From assembly GCA_021647265.1 (NCBI GenBank), contig JAKIVA010000003.1, positions 26,896-90,895 on the forward strand: a stretch of 64,000 bases of DNA. Reading direction: 5' to 3'. The translations under genes and the position numbers were made by a program. Origin of the DNA: Lutibacter sp. (GTDB taxonomy: Bacteria > Bacteroidota > Bacteroidia > Flavobacteriales > Flavobacteriaceae). The notes beneath the pieces were generated by a model that saw only the letters and a list, made by a program, of their open reading frames with translations, was not told the DNA's origin and did not search any database. This document shows, in pieces, positions 32,383-41,731 of the stretch (positions are counted from its first letter, which is position 1; each line of letters starts with the position of its first letter).

Positions 32383-35373
32383 TTATTTGATGTTTTTGTC
32401 TAGTTTTTTAACAGAATCATACAATATTGGAGAGGCGATAAAAAGTGATGAATATGTACCAACAACAATACCTACAATTAATGCAAACATAAAGCCTTTT
32501 ATAGAATCTCCACCAAATAAGAAGATAGCAAATAATACCACTAACGTAGTTAATGAAGTATTAATTGTTCTTCCCAATGTAGTACTCAAAGCCTTATCGA
32601 TTACGGTTGAAAATTTCCAAGTAGTATGTGTATTAGCAAATTCTCGAATTCTATCAAATACAATAACAGTATCATTAATTGAGTATCCTAAAACCGTTAA
32701 AATTGCTGCAATAAAAGATTGTCCAATTTCCATATCAAAAGGTAAAATTTTATTGAATAATGAGAAAATTCCAATTACAATCAACACATCGTGGAATAAT
32801 GCGGCAACAGCACCTAAACTGTATTGCCATTTTCTAAATCTAAATAGGATATATAAAAATATAACTAATAAGGAACCAAGAATAGCCCAGCCCGCAGCAG
32901 TTTTAATATCATCGGCAATTGTTGGCTCTACTTTAATGGAACTCAAAATCCCCGTTGTTTTTACACCACCATAACCTGGCTTAAAAGCCTCTAATGTAAC
33001 ATCAGCTGGAATGTATTTTTTTAATCCTTTATATAATAAATCTTGTACTTCTCCATCAATGTGGTTTCCTTCTTCGTCTATTTTATATTTAGTTGTTATT
33101 TTTAATTGGTTTGAAGCTCCATATGTTTTTACCTCTGGTGCACTTCCAAAAACATCTTTCAAACTTTCTGAAACATCAGTTGCGCTCATAGGTTTTTCAA
33201 ACTTCACTACATAAGATCTACCACCAACAAAATCAACACCATAATTTAATCCTTTTGTAAATAGCGAACTTAACCCTATTATGATAAAAATACTTGAAAT
33301 AATATAAGCAACTTTACGTTTTTTTAAGAATTCAACATCAATATTTTGAAACCAATTTTTAGTGATATTTGTATTGAAAGTGAATTTTTTCCCTTTTGCA
33401 GCATACCAATCAATTAATAACCGCGTAATAAATACAGCTGAAAATAATGAAGTTGCAATACCTACCATTAATGTGTACGCAAAACCTTTTACAGGTCCTG
33501 TACCAAATACATATAAGATAATACCTGTAAGCATTGTTGTTATGTTGGCATCAACAATTGCAGACAATGCACCTTTAAAACTAAATCCATAGGATATGGC
33601 AGCTTTAAGAGCCTTTCCTTTATTTAACTCTTCTTTAATTCTTTCAAAAATAATTACGTTTGCATCAACAGACATACCTATTGTTAAAATAATACCAGCA
33701 ATTCCAGGGAGCGTTAATACAGCGCCAAATGCTGTTAGAATTCCAAAAATGAATAGGAGGTTAGTTGCTAAAGCAATATCCGCAATTGCACCTGCTTTAC
33801 CATAGTAGAAAATCATCCAAATTAAAATTAATAATAGAGCTAATCCAAAAGAATTCATACTACTGTTAATTGCTTTTTGACCTAATGATGGTCCAACAAT
33901 TGCTTTTTGTATTATATGTGCAGCAGCGGGTAATTTACCTGCTTTTAAAACGTTTGCAATATCCTGCGCTTCACTTACGGTCATACTTCCACCAGAGATA
34001 GAAGTTCTTCCTGTAGTAATTGGTGTATTAACTCTTGGAGCCGTATAAACATAATTATCTAGTACAACAGCTACAAATTTACCAACATTTTCGGTAGTCA
34101 TTTTACCCCATTGTTTTGAACCCATTGCATTCATTGTCATACTAACTTCAGGTTTTCCTGTTTGTCCATATTCCTGACTTGCATCATCAATTACATCACC
34201 TTCAATAGGAGCAACATCTTCTCGGTTAGATTTTATACCATACAGTGCTATTCTATCTACACTTTCATTTGTTGATGGATCGGTTGAAGCAAAAGGTTTA
34301 GCATCCCAAAGAAATTTAATATATTTCATTTCATTAGGTAACTTAGCTCTAACACTCTTCATTGCTAAATAAGCGTTAACTTTAGCGGTGTCTGATACTT
34401 TTGCAGTTCCTAAAACGGAAGATATTTGATTTTCAGATTGAGGAATACTCGGTGTAAAAACAGAAAATAAATTTTCTATTTTTTTGCTAGCCAAAGAATC
34501 TGATACTTCTCCTAATAAGTCGTCTAAATTGTCTTTAACTGAAGTGGTATCTGCTTTATTTTTTTCTTTTAAAAAGTTCTCAATAACACTGTTTGCAGCA
34601 AAAAAGAAGTTTGCAGTTTCCTGATTAGAATAAACTTCCCAAAATTGTAATTCAGCAGTGCTTTGTAGTAATTTCTCAACCCTGTCAATATCTTTAGCTC
34701 CGGGTAATTCTATTAAAATACGACCAGAATTTCCAATACGTTGAATATTTGGTTGTGTAACACCAAATTTATCTATACGACTACGTAAAACTTCAAAGGC
34801 TGTATTTACTGAACCAGTAACTTCTTCTTCAATAATTGGTTTTACTTCCTCATCAGTTAGTTTAAAATTAATTTTTTCACGTAATGATTTATTTCCAAAA
34901 ATACTAGGATCACTTAATTTAACAGTTCCGGCACTTGCTTTTTCAAATTCGTCATAAAATAAATCTAAAAAAGTTTTATCACTACTTTTTTGAGCTTCTG
35001 TAGCTTTTGCCAAAGCTTCATTGAATATAGGATTTTTAGAATTATTAGATAAGCCAATTAAAATATCTTTAACAGATACTTGCAATATGGCATTAATACC
35101 ACCTTTTAAGTCTAAACCTAAATTTAATTCCTTATTTTTAATATCATTGTAGGTGAATTTTGCAAAACCTAAATCAATAATTGGTTTATTTGCAACAGAA
35201 TCTAAATAGTGTCCCTCTAACTTTGCTATTTCCTTACCATCGTCAGATTTAGATTCAGCATACGTTTTTGCTTTATCCTCAACGCCATTTGTAAACCAAG
35301 TGAATGATAATTGATATAAACTCACTAATCCGAATAGAATAGCAAATAACTTTATAAGTCCTTTGTTTTGCAT
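32383..35373 (-). CDS. secDF: Fused protein-export subunit SecDF
   Basis: 996 aa. The N-terminal SecD part has one membrane helix (residues ~7-25), a large periplasmic region (LGLDLKGGINAILQV, RIDKFGVTQPNIQRIG, RILIELPGAKD) and five helices from ~510 with IGMSVDANVIIFERIKEEL. SecF starts at ~680 (YGVDFVGGRSYVVKF) and ends with NDTVIVFDRIREF and closing helices. It uses proton motive force to pull secreted proteins through SecYEG. Bacteroidetes normally carry this fused form. A TATATTTG -7 element lies at complement 35413-35420. Confidence 0.97.
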   Translation of the reverse strand: MQNKGLIKLFAILFGLVSLYQLSFTWFTNGVEDKAKTYAESKSDDGKEIAKLEGHYLDSVANKPIIDLGFAKFTYNDIKNKELNLGLDLKGGINAILQVSVKDILIGLSNNSKNPIFNEALAKATEAQKSSDKTFLDLFYDEFEKASAGTVKLSDPSIFGNKSLREKINFKLTDEEVKPIIEEEVTGSVNTAFEVLRSRIDKFGVTQPNIQRIGNSGRILIELPGAKDIDRVEKLLQSTAELQFWEVYSNQETANFFFAANSVIENFLKEKNKADTTSVKDNLDDLLGEVSDSLASKKIENLFSVFTPSIPQSENQISSVLGTAKVSDTAKVNAYLAMKSVRAKLPNEMKYIKFLWDAKPFASTDPSTNESVDRIALYGIKSNREDVAPIEGDVIDDASQEYGQTGKPEVSMTMNAMGSKQWGKMTTENVGKFVAVVLDNYVYTAPRVNTPITTGRTSISGGSMTVSEAQDIANVLKAGKLPAAAHIIQKAIVGPSLGQKAINSSMNSFGLALLLILIWMIFYYGKAGAIADIALATNLLFIFGILTAFGAVLTLPGIAGIILTIGMSVDANVIIFERIKEELNKGKALKAAISYGFSFKGALSAIVDANITTMLTGIILYVFGTGPVKGFAYTLMVGIATSLFSAVFITRLLIDWYAAKGKKFTFNTNITKNWFQNIDVEFLKKRKVAYIISSIFIIIGLSSLFTKGLNYGVDFVGGRSYVVKFEKPMSATDVSESLKDVFGSAPEVKTYGASNQLKITTKYKIDEEGNHIDGEVQDLLYKGLKKYIPADVTLEAFKPGYGGVKTTGILSSIKVEPTIADDIKTAAGWAILGSLLVIFLYILFRFRKWQYSLGAVAALFHDVLIVIGIFSLFNKILPFDMEIGQSFIAAILTVLGYSINDTVIVFDRIREFANTHTTWKFSTVIDKALSTTLGRTINTSLTTLVVLFAIFLFGGDSIKGFMFALIVGIVVGTYSSLFIASPILYDSVKKLDKNIK

Positions 35374-35412
35374 CTTAATTTTTTTTAAAATAATTCAATT
35401 GTAATAAACGTG

Positions 35413-35420
35413 CAAATATA
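35413..35420 (-). promoter_or_regulatory. -7 element of the secDF promoter
   Basis: Minus strand TATATTTG, exact TAnnTTTG match, about 40 nt upstream of the ATG at 35373. Confidence 0.6.
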
Positions 35421-35513
35421 TAATTTCAAACAGGAACTAACAATTCTTTTTTTGTTTTTATACTTATAAATTATTACATGGTTAATTATTTAAATTCTGA
35501 AGTATGAATTTTA

Positions 35514-35521
35514 TATATTTG
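35514..35521 (+). promoter_or_regulatory. -7 element of the fhs promoter
   Basis: TATATTTG, exact TAnnTTTG match. It lies downstream of an in-frame ATG at 35504, which therefore cannot be the start; the leader to ATG 35543 is about 16 nt. Confidence 0.65.
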
Positions 35522-35542
35522 TATCCTAAATTTTTTAAAAGA

Positions 35543-37219
35543 ATGGAACATTTATCTGATATAGAAATAGCACAAGGGAAAGAACTGATACACATTAAAG
35601 AAATAGGAGCGAAATTAGGGATTAAAGAAGATGATTTAGAGTTGTATGGAAAATATAAAGCGAAGCTACCTTTACATTTAATTGATGAAGAAAAAATTAA
35701 AAAAAATAATTTAGTTTTAGTTACGGCAATTACTCCAACCCCAGCAGGAGAGGGTAAAACCACAGTTTCTATTGGGTTAACAGAAGGCTTAAACAAAATA
35801 GGAAAACAAGCAACGGCAGTATTAAGAGAACCTTCATTAGGCCCTGTTTTTGGAATCAAAGGAGGGGCAGCAGGAGGTGGTTATTCTCAAGTAGTTCCAA
35901 TGGAAGATATTAATTTGCATTTTACAGGCGACTTTAATGCAATTGAAAAAGCAAATAATTTACTTTCTGCATTAATTGATAATAATTTACAAAGTAAGTG
36001 TTGTAATTTTAATTTAGATCCTAGAGCAATTTTTTGGAAACGTGTTATTGATATGAATGATAGAGCGCTTCGCAAAATAACTATTGGCTTAGGAGGTACT
36101 GCAAATGGTATTCCTAGAGAAGATGGTTTCAATATTACACCAGCTTCTGAGGTAATGGCTATTTTGTGTATGGCTACTAATTTTAAAGACTTAAAACAGC
36201 GTTTGGGAGATATTTTTGTTGGATTTACATTTGATAAAAAACCCATTTTTGCACGTGATTTAAAAGCAGAAAATGCCATGGCAATTTTATTAAAGGATGC
36301 GATAAAGCCAAATTTAGTACAAACGTTAGAAGAAAACCCAGCAATTATTCACGGTGGGCCATTTGCTAATATAGCTCAAGGAACGAATACAATTATTGCT
36401 ACTAAAATGGGATTGTCATTATCTAATTATGTAATTACCGAAGCAGGTTTTGGAGCCGATTTAGGAGCCGAGAAATTTTTAAATATTAAATGTGTGGCTG
36501 CAGATTTAAATCCGAAGGCGGTGGTTTTAGTTGCCACAATTAGAGCACTACGTCACCATGGAGGTGCAAAAAAAGAAGAATTAAATAACCCTAATATAGA
36601 TTTTGTTAAAGCTGGTTTCTGTAACTTAGAAAAACATATAGAAAATATTAGAAAATTTAATATAGAACCTGTTGTAGCTATCAATGCCTTTACAACTGAT
36701 TCGCATAATGAAATTGAATTTATTATTGAGAAATGTGAAGAATTAAATGTGCAAGCAGTAGTGTCTAAAGGTTGGGCAAAAGGAGGTAATGGAACTAAAA
36801 AATTAGCTCAAGCAGTTGTAAATGTTGTTGAAGCAACTACTACGCAATTTAAACCAATTTATAACTGGGATTCTCCAGTAAAAGAAAAAATTGAAAAAAT
36901 TGCTAAGGAAATTTACGGAGCAAGTGCTGTAGATTTTGATAAAAAAGCCAAATTAAATTTAAAACGAATTGATAGGTTAGGGTTTAATGATTTTGCAATT
37001 TGTATGGCTAAAACACAAAAATCTTTTTCTGATAATGAATTTTTAGTAGGAAGACCAAAAGATTTTGTTGTGACAGTTCGTGAAATTGAAATTGCTGCTG
37101 GAGCCAGATTTATTATCCCAATATTAGGGCAAATGATGCGTATGCCAGGATTGCCAGGTGTACCTGCTTCTGAAGGAATGACAATTGATGATGATGGTGT
37201 AATTTCTGGATTGTCTTAA
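35543..37219 (+). CDS. fhs: Formate-tetrahydrofolate ligase
   Basis: 558 aa from ATG 35543 (MEHLSDIEIAQGKEL), the normal family N-terminus. It makes 10-formyl-THF from formate, THF and ATP for one-carbon metabolism. Marks: ATP loop TPTPAGEGKTTVSIGL, REPSLGPVFGIKGGAAGGGY, GPFANIAQGTNT, TEAGFGADLGAEKFLNIKC and a terminal PGLPGVPASEGM. The length equals the family norm. The longer frame from 35504 adds 13 residues that precede the promoter. Monocistronic with a strong shared terminator downstream. Confidence 0.97.
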   Translation: MEHLSDIEIAQGKELIHIKEIGAKLGIKEDDLELYGKYKAKLPLHLIDEEKIKKNNLVLVTAITPTPAGEGKTTVSIGLTEGLNKIGKQATAVLREPSLGPVFGIKGGAAGGGYSQVVPMEDINLHFTGDFNAIEKANNLLSALIDNNLQSKCCNFNLDPRAIFWKRVIDMNDRALRKITIGLGGTANGIPREDGFNITPASEVMAILCMATNFKDLKQRLGDIFVGFTFDKKPIFARDLKAENAMAILLKDAIKPNLVQTLEENPAIIHGGPFANIAQGTNTIIATKMGLSLSNYVITEAGFGADLGAEKFLNIKCVAADLNPKAVVLVATIRALRHHGGAKKEELNNPNIDFVKAGFCNLEKHIENIRKFNIEPVVAINAFTTDSHNEIEFIIEKCEELNVQAVVSKGWAKGGNGTKKLAQAVVNVVEATTTQFKPIYNWDSPVKEKIEKIAKEIYGASAVDFDKKAKLNLKRIDRLGFNDFAICMAKTQKSFSDNEFLVGRPKDFVVTVREIEIAAGARFIIPILGQMMRMPGLPGVPASEGMTIDDDGVISGLS

Positions 37220-37229
37220 AAGAAGAGTA

Positions 37230-37280
37230 GCATAAATTAAAAAAGCCTTGTTTCTCAAACAAGGCTTTTTTAATTTATGC
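37230..37280. terminator. Bidirectional terminator between fhs and mdh
   Basis: A perfect 24-bp inverted repeat (arms 37230-37253 and 37257-37280, loop CTC). The GC core GCCTTGTTT/AAACAAGGC is flanked by A6 and T6, so it can stop transcription from both sides. fhs ends at 37219, mdh at 37290. Confidence 0.9.
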
Positions 37281-37289
37281 TTAAATATG

Positions 37290-38213
37290 TTAACCTAATA
37301 AGCCATTTGTTTTTTTAACGGCTGCAGCACTTTCTTGTAATTTTGCTTTTTCAGCATCAGTTAATTCAAGTTCTACAATTTTTTCAATACCATTTTTACC
37401 TAAAATACAAGGAACACCTATTGAGATATCATTAAGACCGTATTCACCTTCTAGCAAGGCAGAACAAGGGAACATTTTTTTAGAGTCTAAAGCAATAGCT
37501 TTAACCAATTCAGAAACAGCGGCTCCTGGAGCATACCAAGCACTTGTTCCTAACATTTTTGTTAAGGTAGCTCCACCAACTTTAGTATCCGCAGCAACTT
37601 GTTCTAATCTTTCTTCAGATAAAAATATAGAAACAGGTAAACTATTTCTAACAGCAAAGCGAGTTAGAGGAATCATACCCGTATCGCTATGACCTCCAAT
37701 TACCATGCCGTTAACATCTGATGCTGGGCAATCTAAAGCTTCTGCTAAACGATATTTAAAACGCGCACTGTCAAGTGCACCACCCATTCCAATAATTCTA
37801 TTTTTAGGTAGTCCTAAAGATTTATGAGCTAAATAAGCCATAGTATCCATAGGGTTACTTACAACTATAATAATAACATTTGGAGAGTGTTTAATTAAAC
37901 TTTCTGCAACAGATTTTACAATTCCTGCATTTATACCTATCAATTCTTCACGTGTCATTCCTGGTTTTCTAGGAATACCACTAGTTATAACAGCAATATC
38001 ACTATCGGCTGTTTTAGAATAATCATTTGTTGAGCCAGTTATTTTAGTGTCAAAACCCATTAAAGATGCTGTTTGCATAAGGTCCATAGCTTTACCTTCA
38101 GCATAATTTTCTTTGATGTCAATGATTACTACTTCTGACGCGAAATTTTTTACGGCAATGTACTGTGCGCAACTTGCACCAACAGCACCTGCACCTACTA
38201 CTGTAACTTTCAT
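37290..38213 (-). CDS. mdh: Malate dehydrogenase
   Basis: 307 aa from ATG 38213 (MKVTVVGAGAVGASCAQ). It interconverts malate and oxaloacetate with NAD+ in the TCA cycle. The Rossmann loop GAGAVGASC, VVIDIKENYAEGKAMDL, substrate loop SGIPRKPGMTREELI, VVSNPMDTM and the catalytic-site GGHSDTGMIPL match the LDH-like MDH family. An ATG at 38252 would precede or overlap the TAATTTTG promoter match at complement 38250-38257, so the shorter start is preferred. Confidence 0.96.
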   Translation of the reverse strand: MKVTVVGAGAVGASCAQYIAVKNFASEVVIIDIKENYAEGKAMDLMQTASLMGFDTKITGSTNDYSKTADSDIAVITSGIPRKPGMTREELIGINAGIVKSVAESLIKHSPNVIIIVVSNPMDTMAYLAHKSLGLPKNRIIGMGGALDSARFKYRLAEALDCPASDVNGMVIGGHSDTGMIPLTRFAVRNSLPVSIFLSEERLEQVAADTKVGGATLTKMLGTSAWYAPGAAVSELVKAIALDSKKMFPCSALLEGEYGLNDISIGVPCILGKNGIEKIVELELTDAEKAKLQESAAAVKKTNGLLG

Positions 38214-38249
38214 TATATTGTGTTGTTTATTTATAAATAATGTTAAGTT

Positions 38250-38257
38250 CAAAATTA
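38250..38257 (-). promoter_or_regulatory. -7 element of the mdh promoter
   Basis: Minus strand TAATTTTG matches TAnnTTTG and lies 36 nt upstream of the ATG at 38213; it overlaps the alternative ATG at 38252. Confidence 0.6.
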
Positions 38258-38293
38258 CAAATTTTTAAATCAAAAAGGTGTAATATTTATAAC

Positions 38294-38319
38294 AAAAAAA
38301 GGATTGTTGAAAACAATCC
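38294..38319 (-). terminator. Intrinsic terminator after the DUF6588 gene
   Basis: GGATTGTT (38301-38308) pairs with AACAATCC (38312-38319); the minus strand continues into T7. It lies 25 nt past the gene stop at 38344. Confidence 0.8.
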
Positions 38320-38343
38320 TAATAAATAGTAATTTCAATTATT

Positions 38344-39360
38344 TTATCTAAAACTAAAAGCAATTCCAGCGGTAACAGTATTGTATTCTTTAATAGTATA
38401 ATCTCCATAAAACTTAAAGAATCCTAAATTTAATCTCGCACCTAAAGTTCCACGAACTCCGTTGGCATTGAAATCCATATTTATAGGGTCTGTTACAGAA
38501 TCTGTAATTGTGATATTCGTGTTTTCTAGTGTATACTCTAATTGATAGGTTCCTTTTATTTTTAAAGTTGAAGCTCCTTTATCATAACCAACACCACCAT
38601 ACAGCGTAATAATTGGAAAATCTAATGAAGCAATTGCTTGTATTGTATAGGCACTTAAGTTAAAACTTGCTTCTTGATTATTTCCAGCAAGTGTACTTAC
38701 GTTTTGTAAATTATAAGTAGAAGACATAGTTGTGTAACCAGCAAATAAAGCTACGTTTAAAGGAAGTCTATCTAAAAGTCCTAAATATTGCATTAAATTA
38801 TGCTTAATACCAATACCGAACATATTTCCTTCAACGTCATTTGTATTGATTGATGGTAAAAATCGAATACTAACATCTGTACTAAAAGGCATTCCAATAT
38901 TTGCTTGGATAACAGGTGAAGGTACAGCGTTCAAAGGCAAATCACCTCCAACGCCATCGGGCATGTTAAAATCGGCGACTTTATATCCATTGGCTTCAGG
39001 AATTCTAACACCAATCTTACTATTGTTGTTTGACCCCATAATTGTCTGAATATTACTATCTCCACTTTCTAGTGTTAAATATTTATAATCATTGGCATTA
39101 AATGAGAATGATCTTGAAGATTTAGGAACAATTGCAACATTAACATTAAATGAGATGTCAAACCCAAGTTTTTTGTGTGTTTTAGCCGTTGAATACCACC
39201 CGTCATTTAAACTATAGGCCATTCCATTCATAATGGGAGACATATAATTTTTAAATAATAGAGATGCATCGTCGCTAGCTAGAAGTAGTATATCTAAATT
39301 TTGAGATTTTGAGGAAAGGCTTAATATTAAAAAAAACAGAAGTAGGCTTAATTTTTTCAT
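38344..39360 (-). CDS. DUF6588 family outer-membrane-like protein
   Basis: 338 aa. Signal peptide at residues 1-19 (ends SSKSQ). The mature protein is beta-rich with repeated amphipathic strands and glycine turns (LGFDISFNVNVAIVP, DVSIRFLPSIN, GIGIKHNLMQYLG, LYGGVGYDKGASTLKI, NLGFFKFYGDYTIKEYN, TAGIAFSF-Arg end), consistent with a small barrel with a terminal aromatic. Function unknown. It is isolated between two terminators, so it is its own transcription unit. Confidence 0.75.
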   Translation of the reverse strand: MKKLSLLLFFLILSLSSKSQNLDILLLASDDASLLFKNYMSPIMNGMAYSLNDGWYSTAKTHKKLGFDISFNVNVAIVPKSSRSFSFNANDYKYLTLESGDSNIQTIMGSNNNSKIGVRIPEANGYKVADFNMPDGVGGDLPLNAVPSPVIQANIGMPFSTDVSIRFLPSINTNDVEGNMFGIGIKHNLMQYLGLLDRLPLNVALFAGYTTMSSTYNLQNVSTLAGNNQEASFNLSAYTIQAIASLDFPIITLYGGVGYDKGASTLKIKGTYQLEYTLENTNITITDSVTDPINMDFNANGVRGTLGARLNLGFFKFYGDYTIKEYNTVTAGIAFSFR

Positions 39361-39411
39361 AAAAGGGGGTTTAAAATTAAATTTAAGATATAAATATATT
39401 ATTAAAAACTA

Positions 39412-39439
39412 AAAAAACCACTTTTTCAAGTGGTTTTTT
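39412..39439 (-). terminator. Intrinsic terminator after gyrB
   Basis: A perfect 12-bp stem AAAAAACCACTT/AAGTGGTTTTTT with loop TTTC, 26 nt past the gyrB stop. The A/T flanks could also terminate plus-strand transcripts. Confidence 0.85.
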
Positions 39440-39464
39440 AAAAAAATTTATGTAGAGCTTATAT

Positions 39465-41405
39465 TTATGCATCAATATTTGCATATTTAGCATTTTTCTC
39501 AATAAACTCTCTTCGTGGAGGTACTTCATCGCCCATTAACATAGAAAAAACTCTATCAGCTTCAGTTAAATTATCAATAAAAACTTGTCTTAAAGTTCTA
39601 AATTCAGGGTTCATAGTTGTATCCCAAAGTTGGGTAGCATTCATTTCTCCAAGACCTTTATAACGTTGTATGGATGACCCATTACCCATTTTTAGAGAAA
39701 TTAAATCTCGTTGGTCATCACTCCAAGCATATTCTTTTTTCTGTCCCTTTTTAACCAAGTATAAAGGAGGAGTAGCAATAAAAATGTGTCCATTTTCAAT
39801 TAATTCTTTCATATATCTAAAAAAGAATGTAAGAATTAGTGTTGCAATATGGCTACCATCAACATCGGCATCACACATAATAACTATTTTATTATACCGA
39901 AGTTTAGATAGGTTTAAAGCTCTTGGGTCTTCTTCAGTTCCAATAGAAACACCTAAAGCAGTAAACATGTTTTTTATTTCTTCGTTTTCAAAAACTTTGT
40001 GTTGCATGGCTTTTTCAACATTCAAAATTTTACCTCTTAATGGTAAAATAGCTTGGAAAGCTCTATCACGTCCCTGTTTTGCTGTACCTCCTGCAGAATC
40101 ACCCTCAACTAAAAAGATTTCACATTTTTCAGGATCCGTTTCAGAACAATCACTTAATTTACCAGGTAAACCACCAATAGACATTACGGTTTTACGTTGC
40201 ACCATTTCACGTGCTTTACGTGCAGCATGGCGAGCAGTTGCCGCTAAAATTACTTTCTGAACAATGATTTTAGCATCATTTGGGTTTTCTTCCAAATAAT
40301 TAGTTAACATTTCTGATACTGATTGACTAACAGCAGAAGTTACTTCTCTATTTCCTAATTTTGTTTTTGTTTGTCCTTCAAATTGAGGTTCGGCAACTTT
40401 AACGGAGATAATAGCAGTTAAGCCTTCACGAAAATCGTCACCAGCAATATCAAATTTAAGCTTGTCAAGCATACCAGAAGACTCAGCATATTTTTTTAAG
40501 GTATTTGTCAACCCTCGTCTAAAACCTGATAAATGCGTACCTCCTTCATGAGTGTTGATATTGTTTACATACGAATGTAGATTTTCAGTATATGACGTGT
40601 TGTAAACCATTGCAACTTCAACAGGAACACCATTTTTTTCACCTTCCATTGCAATTACACTAGAGATAAGTTGCTCTCTGGTAGCATCCAAGTATTTTAT
40701 AAATTCAGGTAGTCCTTCGTCACTATAATATTTTTCAGTAGGAAAATTACCTTCTTCATCTGTAGTTCTCTTATCAGTTAAGGTTAGAGTTACTCCTTTG
40801 TTAAGGAAAGAAAGTTCACGTAATCTTGTGGCTAAGGTATCAAAACTAAATTCAATTGTTTGTTTAAAAATAGTAGTATCAGGTAAAAAAGTAACCATTG
40901 TTCCTTTATCATCACTCTCTCCAATAGTTTTTGTAGGGTATAATGCTTTACCTCTCTCATATTCTTGCTCCCAAATTTTACCATCAATATAAACAGTTGC
41001 CCTTAAATGGCTAGAAAGTGCATTTACAACTGAAACACCAACTCCGTGTAAACCACCAGAAACTTTATAAGAATCTTTATCAAATTTACCACCCGCACCA
41101 ATTTTGGTCATAACAACTTCAAGTGCAGATACACCTTCTTTTTTATGCATTCCTATTGGAATACCACGACCATTATCTTTAACAGATACTGAATTGTTTT
41201 CATTGATGATAACATCAATGGTATCACAATGGCCTGCCATTGCTTCATCAATTGAGTTGTCAACCACCTCATAAACTAAATGGTGCAAACCTCTCACGCC
41301 AACATCTCCAATATACATTGATGGACGCATACGTACATGTTCCATTCCTTCTAAAGCCTGAATACTGTCGGCTGAATAATCATTTTTTTTAACTTCTTCG
41401 CTCAT
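39465..41405 (-). CDS. gyrB: DNA gyrase subunit B
   Basis: 646 aa. The GHKL ATPase domain holds EVVDNSIDEAMAGH, DNGRGIPIGMH and GGLHGVGVSVVNALS; the TOPRIM domain holds EGDSAGGTAKQGRDR and CDADVDGSHI; the C-terminal QRYKGLGEMNATQLW binds GyrA. It introduces negative supercoils with GyrA using ATP. Length is typical and it lacks the large insertion of enterobacterial GyrB. A TATATTTG -7 element lies at complement 41444-41451. The ParE-type toxin elsewhere in the window belongs to a family that targets gyrase. Confidence 0.98.
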   Translation of the reverse strand: MSEEVKKNDYSADSIQALEGMEHVRMRPSMYIGDVGVRGLHHLVYEVVDNSIDEAMAGHCDTIDVIINENNSVSVKDNGRGIPIGMHKKEGVSALEVVMTKIGAGGKFDKDSYKVSGGLHGVGVSVVNALSSHLRATVYIDGKIWEQEYERGKALYPTKTIGESDDKGTMVTFLPDTTIFKQTIEFSFDTLATRLRELSFLNKGVTLTLTDKRTTDEEGNFPTEKYYSDEGLPEFIKYLDATREQLISSVIAMEGEKNGVPVEVAMVYNTSYTENLHSYVNNINTHEGGTHLSGFRRGLTNTLKKYAESSGMLDKLKFDIAGDDFREGLTAIISVKVAEPQFEGQTKTKLGNREVTSAVSQSVSEMLTNYLEENPNDAKIIVQKVILAATARHAARKAREMVQRKTVMSIGGLPGKLSDCSETDPEKCEIFLVEGDSAGGTAKQGRDRAFQAILPLRGKILNVEKAMQHKVFENEEIKNMFTALGVSIGTEEDPRALNLSKLRYNKIVIMCDADVDGSHIATLILTFFFRYMKELIENGHIFIATPPLYLVKKGQKKEYAWSDDQRDLISLKMGNGSSIQRYKGLGEMNATQLWDTTMNPEFRTLRQVFIDNLTEADRVFSMLMGDEVPPRREFIEKNAKYANIDA

Positions 41406-41443
41406 ATTTAAAATGCTATTTTAATGATAAATAATCTACATTA

Positions 41444-41451
41444 CAAATATA
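41444..41451 (-). promoter_or_regulatory. -7 element of the gyrB promoter
   Basis: Minus strand TATATTTG, exact TAnnTTTG match, 38 nt upstream of the gyrB ATG. Confidence 0.6.
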
Positions 41452-41543
41452 ATTAATCAATGAATGAATAGAAGAGTCATAAAGGATGAGAAAATGTAAG
41501 TTATTAACAATTGTTAATTTTTTAAAAGACTCTTAAACAAGCT

Positions 41544-41620
41544 AAAAAGTACTTTAAAATAGATTTTATAAAAAAAATAAATTCATAAAAAATCCAGAAA
41601 ATCAAAAAGTACTTTAAAAT
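41544..41620. repeat. Two 17-bp direct repeats containing AAAGTACTTT
   Basis: AAAAAGTACTTTAAAAT occurs at 41544-41560 and 41604-41620, exactly 60 bp apart. Each contains the perfect 10-bp palindrome AAAGTACTTT. They lie in the 326-nt divergent gap between gyrB and the M16 protease gene, which otherwise holds no ORF. They could be paired operators; no known regulator is assigned. Confidence 0.5.
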
Positions 41621-41731
41621 GATTTATTGAGAGTAGTAAAAAACAATTTACTTATTGTTATCAAGCTAAATTTAATCGAATTAAAAATTAAAAAAGTATA
41701 TTTAAGCAGAATAATTAAAAATTAAAAAGTT

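Noticed and set aside
32369..32974. 201-codon plus-strand ORF opposite the end of secDF
   Set aside because: Antisense shadow of SecF coding sequence; its composition mirrors the reverse complement of hydrophobic codons and it overlaps the terminator.
38252..38252. ATG 38252 as the mdh start
   Set aside because: It overlaps the TAATTTTG promoter element and adds 13 residues not found before the Rossmann strand in this family.
39670..40260. 196-codon plus-strand ORF opposite gyrB
   Set aside because: Antisense to the TOPRIM region of gyrB; no motif or start signal.
41544..41620. CRISPR array
   Set aside because: Only two AT-rich repeat units, and no cas genes anywhere in the window.
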